The notes beneath the pieces are model-generated. The model did not search any database. It was not told where the DNA came from and saw only the letters and a program-made list of their open reading frames with translations. Made by a program: the position numbers and the translations under genes. A stretch of 8,849 nt of DNA from contig JANXQZ010000536.1 of assembly GCA_025353235.1 (NCBI GenBank), positions 1-8,849 on the forward strand. Reading direction: 5' to 3'. The DNA comes from Bryobacterales bacterium. GTDB lineage: Bacteria > Acidobacteriota > Terriglobia > Bryobacterales > Bryobacteraceae. Below, piece by piece: positions 1 to 6,110 of the stretch. Position 1 is the stretch's first letter, and each line of letters opens with the position of its first letter.

Positions 1-2848
1 TGTACTCCAGCATGATGACGCCGGTCTGCACCGAAACTCCGAAAAGGGCGAGGAATCCAACCCCGGAAGAGACGCTGATGTGCGTGCCTGTCATCAGCAG
101 CGCGAGCAAACCTCCAATCGGCGCCATGGCGACGTTGGCTATAATCAGCAACACCCATTTCACCGATCCGAACATGGCGAACAGGATCATGCAGATCACC
201 AGCAGCGTAATCGGAACCACGATCGCCAAACGCTTCTGCGAACGTTTCGCGCTTTCGTACTCGCCCGCCCAATTGATCTTATAGCCCACCGGCAGCTTCA
301 CTTGCTTCGTCACGGTAGCGATGGCCTCTTCCACAGCGCTCCCTAAGTCGCGACCCTGGACGCTGTATTTAATGGCAACGTAGCGCGAATTGGCTTCTCG
401 ATAAATTTCCGAAGCGCCGTCCAAAACCTTCACGTCGCAGATTTGCTCGAGCGATACGCGCTCACCGGACGACGACACTAATCGAATATTCTGCACTGCT
501 TCCTTCGTGGTGCGGTAAGGTGCTTCGTAACGCACTACCAGATCATAACGCTGCTCTCCCTCGAGAACCTGGCTCACGGCCTTGCCGCCCACGGCCGTCT
601 CGATTGTGTCCTGCACGTCCGATACATTGAGCCCGTAGCGCGCCGCCTTCTTGCGGTTCACCGTAAATTGAAGGTTGGGCTGCCCGATGACGCGAAAGAG
701 CCCCAGATCGGCAATCCCTTTGATCGACCGCATCACGTTCACAATCTCGCTGCCCTTCGATTCGAGCGTAGCCAGGTCGTCACCGTAGATCTTGATCGCC
801 AATTGGCCTTTCACGCCGCTAACCGCTTCCTCCATGTTGTCCGCAATCGGTTGCGAAAAATTCCACAACGCGCCTGTGATCTTTTCCAGTTCGCGATCCA
901 TCGCGGCCACCAGTTCTTCCTTGTTCTGCCGGAACACCGGCCGCCATTGGTCCTTCGGCTTCAGATCGATAAAGTATTCGGTATTGAAAAATCCCGTGGT
1001 GTCGGTTCCATCGTCGGGCCGGCCCACCTGAGAGACCACCTGCGTCACTTCTGGAAATGACGCGATCAGCACTCGGGCCCGATCCATCACCGCGATCCCG
1101 GAGGATGGGCCCGTGCTGGGGGCCAGCGTCGCGCGCGCCCAGATGGCACCCTCATCCAGATGCGGGAGGAACTCGGACCCGATAATGCCGCTCATCATCA
1201 TCCACACGGAGCCGAAGAAAGCGGCTGCTGCAATCGCCACTGTCATCCAGCGAAACCGGATCGCCCGCCGCAGCAGCCACTCATACCCATTGCTGATTGC
1301 AGTCATCGCCGGGTTACGCCATTCGGTAACATGTTTCCCGAACATAAAGCTGCAGAGCACCGGGGCCACTAGCATCGCGAACATCAGCGCGCCCAATAAT
1401 GCGAAGGAAACGGTCCACGCCATCGGCTTAAAAAGCCGACCCTCCACTCGTTGCAGGGTAAAGATTGGGATATACGCCGTAATGATGATGCCGATCGAAT
1501 AAAACACTGGCCGCTGCACTTCATGCGCGGCTTTGCGAATAGAATTTACGCCGGACTTGCCATCGTCGCGGCGATGTCCCAGATAGCGGATGATGTTCTC
1601 CACCATCACCACCGCGCCCTCCACCACCATTCCGAAATCGAGCGCGCCCAGAGACAAGAGGTTGGCGGGGATCTTGTTCAGGTCCAGGCAAATCGACGCG
1701 AACAGCAGGGAAAAAGGAATGGTCAACGCAACGATGAATGCGCCGCGCAGATTTCCCAAAAACAGGAACAGGATCACCGCCACGAGAACGATGCCCTCGG
1801 TCAGATTGTGCAGGACCGTGTGTGTGGTGTAGCTGAGTAGATTGCTGCGGTCCAGATGCGGGACGATCTTCACTCCCGGCGGGAGAATGTGCTCGTTCAG
1901 CTCTTTTACTTTGTCGTGAATTCCTACCAGCGTTGAATCGGAATCCGCGCCTTTCCGCAGGAGTACGATTCCTTCCACCACGTCATCGTTGTCTACGACT
2001 TTACCCTCTTCCCTATGGATGGCCTTGCCGATTTTGCCCAGCCGGATTCGAGGGCCTTGGGAGACGGTTGCGATGTCTTTGACGCGCAGCGGCGTGCCGT
2101 TCTGCGTCTTAATCACAGTCTCTTCTATGTCGTTGACATTGGCGATCAAGCCGACCGCTCGGACGTTGATCTGCTGCATGCCGGCTTCGAGGAAGCTGCC
2201 GCCCGCGTTTACGTTGTTGTTCGTCAGTTGCTGCTCTACCTGTCCGATATTGAGACCGTAAGAGATCAACTTATTCGGATCGACGCGCACCTGATATTCG
2301 CGCGTGGTTCCTCCGAAACTGCTCACGTCCACCACGTTCGGAACGGATCGGAACTGCTTCACGATAGTCCAGTCTTCGAGCGACTTCAACGCCATCACGT
2401 CGTAGTTGGGATTCTTGCTGGTCAGCGTGTACCAATAGATCTGGCCCACAGGGCTGTAGTCCGAGCCAATCTGAGGCTGCAAGCCGGTTGGCAAGTTTAC
2501 TTGCGAGAGCCGTTCGAGCACCTTCTGACGATTCCAGTCGTTTTGCGATTGATCGTCGAAAATCAAGCTGAGGCTCGAAAGGCCGAAAATCGAAATTGAT
2601 CGCAAATGTTCCAGATGCGGAATGCCATTCATCGCGATCTCGAGCGGAGTCGTAACCTGCTGCTCTACTTCTTCTGCAGCTCGTCCGGGCCATTGCGTAA
2701 TCACCTGCACGTAGTTGTTGGCCACGTCTGGATAGGCTTCCACGGGCAGGTTATGGAACGAAATTCCGCCCCAGATCAGCAGAAGAATCGTAACCAGCAC
2801 AATTAGAAAACGATTGTTGAGAGCGAAATCGACCAGAGCCCGAATCAT
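1..2848 (-). CDS. CzcA/CusA-family heavy-metal efflux RND transporter (C-terminus beyond window)
   Basis: Inner-membrane pump of a tripartite RND efflux system, expected to export a metal cation (or another substrate) using the proton gradient. The first 949 residues are visible; family members have about 1,040-1,070, so roughly the last 100 (final membrane helices) are outside the window. The N-terminus MIRALVDFALNNRF is followed by TM1 and the 'LPVEAYPDV' motif typical of the heavy-metal RND class. A first periplasmic porter loop runs to about residue 335, then a helix block to about 500, then a second porter loop starting near 'GSEFLPHLDEGA'. TM4 carries D404-F-G, E410-G-A-V and E417-N, aligning with CzcA D402/D408/E415, with Glu replacing the second Asp. 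The segment 'FFNTEYFIDLKPKDQW' lacks the Met found there in CusA. The ATG overlaps the aldolase TGA (ATGA), so it is co-translated with the upstream genes. Family assignment is secure; the metal is not known. Confidence 0.95.
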   Translation of the reverse strand, partial: MIRALVDFALNNRFLIVLVTILLLIWGGISFHNLPVEAYPDVANNYVQVITQWPGRAAEEVEQQVTTPLEIAMNGIPHLEHLRSISIFGLSSLSLIFDDQSQNDWNRQKVLERLSQVNLPTGLQPQIGSDYSPVGQIYWYTLTSKNPNYDVMALKSLEDWTIVKQFRSVPNVVDVSSFGGTTREYQVRVDPNKLISYGLNIGQVEQQLTNNNVNAGGSFLEAGMQQINVRAVGLIANVNDIEETVIKTQNGTPLRVKDIATVSQGPRIRLGKIGKAIHREEGKVVDNDDVVEGIVLLRKGADSDSTLVGIHDKVKELNEHILPPGVKIVPHLDRSNLLSYTTHTVLHNLTEGIVLVAVILFLFLGNLRGAFIVALTIPFSLLFASICLDLNKIPANLLSLGALDFGMVVEGAVVMVENIIRYLGHRRDDGKSGVNSIRKAAHEVQRPVFYSIGIIITAYIPIFTLQRVEGRLFKPMAWTVSFALLGALMFAMLVAPVLCSFMFGKHVTEWRNPAMTAISNGYEWLLRRAIRFRWMTVAIAAAAFFGSVWMMMSGIIGSEFLPHLDEGAIWARATLAPSTGPSSGIAVMDRARVLIASFPEVTQVVSQVGRPDDGTDTTGFFNTEYFIDLKPKDQWRPVFRQNKEELVAAMDRELEKITGALWNFSQPIADNMEEAVSGVKGQLAIKIYGDDLATLESKGSEIVNVMRSIKGIADLGLFRVIGQPNLQFTVNRKKAARYGLNVSDVQDTIETAVGGKAVSQVLEGEQRYDLVVRYEAPYRTTKEAVQNIRLVSSSGERVSLEQICDVKVLDGASEIYREANSRYVAIKYSVQGRDLGSAVEEAIATVTKQVKLPVGYKINWAGEYESAKRSQKRLAIVVPITLLVICMILFAMFGSVKWVLLIIANVAMAPIGGLLALLMTGTHISVSSGVGFLALFGVSVQTGVIMLEY

Positions 2849-3516
2849 TGCATCGCCCCATGGGAAGGGCGCTCAGAACGAGCCTTTTCAACCGTTCCCA
2901 GGAACCGGCGCGCCAACTCGCGAATCCAGTTCTCGTTCCTTTGGCGAATCGCTTCATACGGAAGCAATTCCCGGCCAACGCCGATCGCGTTCGCTCCGGC
3001 ATGAATGAATTCCCCGGCAGTTTGTTGATTCACGCCGCCCGAAGCAACTAGGCGAATGTGCGGAAACGGGCGCTTCAGGGCACGAATGTAGGGGGCTCCG
3101 CCGACGCTCGAGCAGGGAAATACTTTGATGAAATCGCCGCCAGCCTTCCGCGCCATCATTACCTCGGTTGGTGTCAGGGCGCCGGGAATCATGGCGACAT
3201 TGTTCTTCAAGGCAAAAGCGAGAATCTCGGGATCGAGTCCGGTGCTGGTCAGAAACGCGGCCCCTGCATCCAGGCAAATCCGCGCTGTGTCCAGGTCTAG
3301 AACAGTACCCGCGCCGACGATTACGTCATCGCTAGTGCCTCGCAACTCTGAGATAACGTCCGCGGCGCCCGGAGTGGTCATCGTGATTTCTACAATCGGA
3401 ATTCCAGCGCTGAAGAGTGTTCGAGAGGCAAACAGCGCATCGTCCGCCGAGGAGACGCGAACGGCCGGTATGATGCCGATCTCCTCGATGCGGGCCAGCA
3501 TTTCCTCTCTCGTCAC
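2845..3516 (-). CDS. KDPG/KHG aldolase family protein inside the efflux operon
   Basis: Class I (Schiff-base) aldolase of the 2-dehydro-3-deoxy-phosphogluconate / 4-hydroxy-2-oxoglutarate family, 223 residues against about 213 for E. coli Eda. These cytosolic TIM-barrel enzymes cleave 2-keto-3-deoxy or 4-hydroxy-2-keto acids to pyruvate plus an aldehyde. Visible landmarks: 'IIPAVR' (15-20), catalytic Glu43 in 'VEITMTT', 'GAGTVLD' (68-74), 'IPGALTPTE' (110-118), Schiff-base Lys131 in 'FIKVFPC', and the phosphate-binding glycines 'ASGGV' (158-162) and 'GVG' (179-181). The Arg that follows the catalytic Glu by four residues in Eda (Arg49) is Thr47 here, and Eda 'SPG' reads 'STG' (91-93), so substrate choice may differ. 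The start is GTG, overlapping the adaptor stop (GTGA); Met6 is a possible but less likely start. The gene ends in an ATGA overlap with the pump gene. Family is secure; the physiological substrate and reason for this location are unknown. Confidence 0.93.
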   Translation of the reverse strand: MTREEMLARIEEIGIIPAVRVSSADDALFASRTLFSAGIPIVEITMTTPGAADVISELRGTSDDVIVGAGTVLDLDTARICLDAGAAFLTSTGLDPEILAFALKNNVAMIPGALTPTEVMMARKAGGDFIKVFPCSSVGGAPYIRALKRPFPHIRLVASGGVNQQTAGEFIHAGANAIGVGRELLPYEAIRQRNENWIRELARRFLGTVEKARSERPSHGAMQ

Positions 3517-4652
3517 TGTTCCGCCGTGTTCTGGAAAATGAGAGCCCGCGACACCACTTGCTGGCCGGGTTTGATGCCTGACAAGATCTCCTGCATATTG
3601 CCGGGCAGCATCTCTCCACTGACCACTTCAACGCGCTGGAACTTGCCGCCATTCATTGGCACATAGACCCAATCGCGATCGTGCAAGTGCAGCACCGCCG
3701 AAGCGGGAACCGTGGCATTTTTATGCACCTCAACTCCGTGGAAAGTAGCGGTTACAAACATGCCGAATCGAAGCATGCCGGGATTCTTCAGCTCCAGCCG
3801 AACTTTGGCGGTACGGATTGCGGGATCCAGCGTTTGGCCGATGTTCGCCACGCGACCCTTGAGAACTTGATTTGGATATGCATTCAGATGAATATCGGCA
3901 TACTCGCCCATCCGGATGAAGGGAAGGTCGTTCTCATACACATCGCATAGGATCCAGATGTGCGACATATCGGAGATTGTAAACAAATTTGGCGAGTTGT
4001 CCAGCGTCTTCACTCCGGCTGCGGCTGTCACGTTCTGCTCTGTGATCACCCCTGAAATGGGAGCGTAAATATTGACCAGCGAGCTCGGCTGGCTCATATC
4101 GGCCCCCAAGACGCGCAGCCGTTCAGACGTAGTCTCCACGGTGACCTTGGCCTTGTCCTCGACACTTTGAGCCACCTGGAGATCTTTCTGAGCGATCGCA
4201 CCCTTGTCATATAGAAGCTTGGATCGGCTCAGTTGAGTATTGGCCAGTTGTTCATCCACCACAGCTTGTTTGTAGTCAGAGAAGGCTTGAGAAATATCCG
4301 CGCTCTGCACCCGCATCAGAAGTTGACCCTTGGTGACGGTATCTCCAAGACGTGCGCGAATTTCGACGACCCTGCCCGAAGACAACGAGATTACCGGCAC
4401 ATTCCGCGAAACGTCAGAAGTAATCGACCCTGTAACGTTCAAGTCGGGCGCGTGCGCCCGCTCGGCAGCGGTGACGAGCGGAAACTCGCCAGGCCGATCC
4501 ACTTTGATCCCGCCATCGTTCCCTTCATGCTCGATGGTGGTGGGCGGAGGCGCCGTGGATGTGGCCTTCGCGTCTGCACCGGATCCGCAACCACCGACGA
4601 CAAGACACGCGAGAACACATGAGCTCGCCGCAATGAGAATATTACGAGTCAC
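3513..4652 (-). CDS. CzcB/CusB-type periplasmic adaptor (membrane fusion protein), probable lipoprotein
   Basis: Periplasmic adaptor that links the inner-membrane pump to the outer-membrane factor; 379 residues from the GTG start. The N-terminus is a lipoprotein-type signal (MTRNILIAASS, hydrophobic stretch, 'VVGGC' with Cys22 as probable lipidation site). A low-complexity linker rich in Ala, Thr and Pro follows. The first lipoyl half is about 84-118 ('GRVVEIRARLGDTVTKGQ'), a helical hairpin runs about 120-185, the second lipoyl half is about 193-230 ('YAPISGVITEQNV'), then a beta-barrel with 'TLDPAIRTAKVRLEL' and a membrane-proximal domain to the end. The frame stays open upstream to 5102, but that part lies antiparallel in coding terms to the outer-membrane factor frame and has no signal peptide. 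The GTG is chosen because it has an exceptional Shine-Dalgarno at 4654-4664, makes a 4-nt GTGA overlap with the preceding gene and begins directly at the signal peptide. No His-rich or Met-rich metal-binding tail is evident. Confidence 0.93.
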   Translation of the reverse strand: MTRNILIAASSCVLACLVVGGCGSGADAKATSTAPPPTTIEHEGNDGGIKVDRPGEFPLVTAAERAHAPDLNVTGSITSDVSRNVPVISLSSGRVVEIRARLGDTVTKGQLLMRVQSADISQAFSDYKQAVVDEQLANTQLSRSKLLYDKGAIAQKDLQVAQSVEDKAKVTVETTSERLRVLGADMSQPSSLVNIYAPISGVITEQNVTAAAGVKTLDNSPNLFTISDMSHIWILCDVYENDLPFIRMGEYADIHLNAYPNQVLKGRVANIGQTLDPAIRTAKVRLELKNPGMLRFGMFVTATFHGVEVHKNATVPASAVLHLHDRDWVYVPMNGGKFQRVEVVSGEMLPGNMQEILSGIKPGQQVVSRALIFQNTAEQ

Positions 4653-5938
4653 TGGATCACCTCCCGCCCAGCTGCAAGATTCAACTGGCTTGCTGCCGTC
4701 AGATAAGAACCAATCAGGTTCAAAAAGTTCAACTGAATACTCCGGTAATCCTGCTGTGCCTGAAGAAAATCGATCAGGGACGCACCGCCGTTTTGGTAGG
4801 AGAACAAGATCGTGTCGCGCACTCGCACTGCCCTCTGCAGGTAATTGGCCTTGTACGTTTTCAGGAGCGTCAGATTGCTGTTTATGGTCGCGTAGGCCGA
4901 ATCGACGTCGCTGAATACCTGCGCTTGCGTCGCATCCCGCAAGCGTTGATTGCGGCTGATGTCTAATTGGGTTCGAGCTTTCTCGCCCTGGTTGCGATCG
5001 AAAATCTTCAAGGGGATGGTAACGTTCACCCCAAAGTAAGCCTGGGAAGCCGGCCGCCCCACATCGGCGCCGAAGATCGGGTCGGTAGATCCGTTGGCCC
5101 ATGCTAGTCGGTTGTCGGCCTTGGCCTTGTCCACAGCTTGCGCGGCGGCCCTCAGGTCGGGTCTCGTGTCGAGTGCGATGCTCCGCACTTCTTCCAAAGT
5201 TGAAACCTGATCGGGCGCATCGTACGGCCCCGTGATATCGAACTGCTCTACGGGAGTGCGGTCGTTCAGCAAAGCAAGAAGCTGGATCTTCGCGGTCCGC
5301 AGGTTCACCGTAGCGGTCAGCAGATCCGTTTCGTATTGCACGCGTTGCAGTTCCAGGCGATCAAGATCCACTTGCGCGATGTCACCGGCCTGCCTGCGGT
5401 CGCGGCTTACTTTGAGCACCTGGTCGTAATAGGCGAGGTTTTCCTGAGCCAGAGCCACGATCGCCTTCTGCTGCAGCGCTTGCACGAATGCATTGCGCAG
5501 AGTGAACAGGAGCGTTCTCTCCTGGTCTGCCAACTGCGACGTTGCAATCACCGTTGCTTGCTGGGCGCTCTCCAGCCGAAGTTCGCGCTTATGTCGACGC
5601 TCGTGAAGATAGGTTCCCGAAAGCACAGGCGCAATATTTGCGAAGGGGCGGTAGGGGTTGGTGGAGAAAGCGTCGAACTGATCGATTGCGCCGCTAATGT
5701 CTGGATTGGGGCGCAGATTCGCGGTGATTTCCTGAGCTCTCGATTCGTCGATGCCGATGCGCGCCGCCTGAAGCGTGGGGTTGGTGGACTCGAAGCGCTC
5801 TCGAACTTCCGGCCAGCTAAAAACCTTTTGAGCCAGAGCGACTTCGCGTGAACAGCACGCCGCCGCAAACGCAATGAACAACGCTCGCGCTGTCCGCAAT
5901 CCTGGCCACCGCCGGTAATTTGGCTTTTCCGCCGACAC
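4649..5938 (-). CDS. TolC/CzcC-type outer-membrane efflux factor
   Basis: Outer-membrane channel component of the tripartite efflux system, 429 residues, normal for the OEP (outer membrane efflux protein) family. The N-terminus has a basic region, a hydrophobic core around residues 19-29 ('ALFIAFAAACC') and a likely signal peptidase I site after 'EVALA' (36/37); Cys28 preceded by AAA is a less likely lipidation site. Two OEP repeats follow: one with long helices around 125-230 ('GDIAQVDLDRLELQRVQYE') and one from about 300 ('GVNVTIPLKIFDRNQGEKA') through 'NGGASLIDFLQAQQDYR' to the C-terminus. The GTG start is the only upstream-limited choice because an in-frame TGA directly precedes it. A weak GAGAG-like ribosome site lies just upstream. 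It is the first gene of the operon; its TGA overlaps the adaptor GTG. A small dyad (5945-5962) lies immediately upstream. Confidence 0.93.
   Translation of the reverse strand: MSAEKPNYRRWPGLRTARALFIAFAAACCSREVALAQKVFSWPEVRERFESTNPTLQAARIGIDESRAQEITANLRPNPDISGAIDQFDAFSTNPYRPFANIAPVLSGTYLHERRHKRELRLESAQQATVIATSQLADQERTLLFTLRNAFVQALQQKAIVALAQENLAYYDQVLKVSRDRRQAGDIAQVDLDRLELQRVQYETDLLTATVNLRTAKIQLLALLNDRTPVEQFDITGPYDAPDQVSTLEEVRSIALDTRPDLRAAAQAVDKAKADNRLAWANGSTDPIFGADVGRPASQAYFGVNVTIPLKIFDRNQGEKARTQLDISRNQRLRDATQAQVFSDVDSAYATINSNLTLLKTYKANYLQRAVRVRDTILFSYQNGGASLIDFLQAQQDYRSIQLNFLNLIGSYLTAASQLNLAAGREVIQ
4654..4664 (-). promoter_or_regulatory. Very strong Shine-Dalgarno of the adaptor gene
   Basis: On the minus strand this reads GGAGGTGATCC, eleven bases complementary without mismatch to the usual 3' end of bacterial 16S rRNA (GGAUCACCUCC). 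The GGAGG core is 7 nt from the GTG start at 4652. It lies inside the last codons of the outer-membrane factor gene and fixes the start of the adaptor. Confidence 0.85.
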
Positions 5939-5944
5939 TCAACT

Positions 5945-5962
5945 CTCAGTGTATAGACTGAG
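5945..5962. promoter_or_regulatory. Perfect 6-bp inverted repeat just upstream of the efflux operon
   Basis: The arms CTCAGT (5945-5950) and ACTGAG (5957-5962) are perfectly complementary around the spacer GTATAG. On the minus strand the spacer provides a TATACA sequence resembling a -10 element. The dyad ends 7 nt before the GTG start of the outer-membrane factor gene. It could be an operator or a small hairpin near the ribosome site; arms this short can also occur by chance. Confidence 0.3.
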
Positions 5963-5992
5963 TCCGGCGACTACCATCGATCATTCGTCTGG

Positions 5993-6012
5993 ATCTTTCG
6001 GCGATATCTTTC
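5993..6012. repeat. Pair of 7-bp direct repeats (ATCTTTC) in the divergent intergenic region
   Basis: ATCTTTC occurs at 5993-5999 and again at 6006-6012, with a 6-bp spacer (13 bp start to start); on the minus strand it reads GAAAGAT. The spacing resembles tandem half-sites for a DNA-binding regulator, and the neighbouring response regulator is the obvious candidate. No second copy elsewhere was found to support this. Confidence 0.3.
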
Positions 6013-6110
6013 AGCCAAGGCGTTGGGGAATGCTCGTTTTTTCCTCAACAATAGAAGAGCGGGACCCGGTGCGGGCGTCCTTGTGGAACGATACATTGAA
6101 ACGAGACCGG

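Larger units (their letters stand above)
5939..6110. promoter_or_regulatory. Divergent intergenic region between efflux operon and two-component system
   Basis: This is the only substantial non-coding gap in the window and must hold the promoter of the leftward efflux operon and probably that of the rightward kinase-regulator pair. It contains a perfect 6-bp dyad (5945-5962) and a 7-bp direct repeat (5993-5999 and 6006-6012). No convincing -35/-10 pair could be identified by eye in either direction. If the kinase really starts at 6030 (ATG) or earlier, the gap is correspondingly shorter. Confidence 0.5.

Noticed and set aside
668..1060. 130-residue plus-strand frame and several others within 1-1840
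   Set aside because: All are antisense to the continuous RND reading frame; the His/Arg-rich translations are typical of shadows in GC-rich coding DNA.
2015..2599. 194-residue open frame on the plus strand
   Set aside because: Lies wholly antisense to the RND pump, whose family motifs are unmistakable; the composition looks like a reverse-complement shadow and it shows no recognisable domain.
2845..3516. Aldolase as a recent foreign insertion into the efflux operon
   Set aside because: No repeats, mobile-element remnants or base-composition change at its borders, and the 4-nt overlaps on both sides argue for a long-settled arrangement.
4330..4914. 194-residue open frame on the plus strand
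   Set aside because: Antisense to the adaptor and outer-membrane factor genes, low-complexity Ser/Arg-rich translation, no signal or domain.
4653..5102. N-terminal extension of the adaptor frame (open back to 5102)
   Set aside because: It overlaps the outer-membrane factor gene in another frame, has no adaptor-like sequence, and would bury the lipoprotein signal and the strong ribosome site at 4654-4664 inside the protein.
5548..5874. 108-residue minus-strand frame within the outer-membrane factor gene
   Set aside because: Alternative frame of a well-supported gene; no independent evidence for coding.
6023..6052. Possible promoter TTGGGG-N18-AACAAT for the kinase gene
   Set aside because: Only three of six and four of six bases match the consensus; too weak to list as a feature.
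5949..6110. Upstream part of the kinase frame (GTG 5949, ATG 6030, GTG 6069)
   Set aside because: The extra residues are not hydrophobic or domain-like, and the longest start would overlap the dyad next to the efflux promoter. The ATG at 6030 remains possible.
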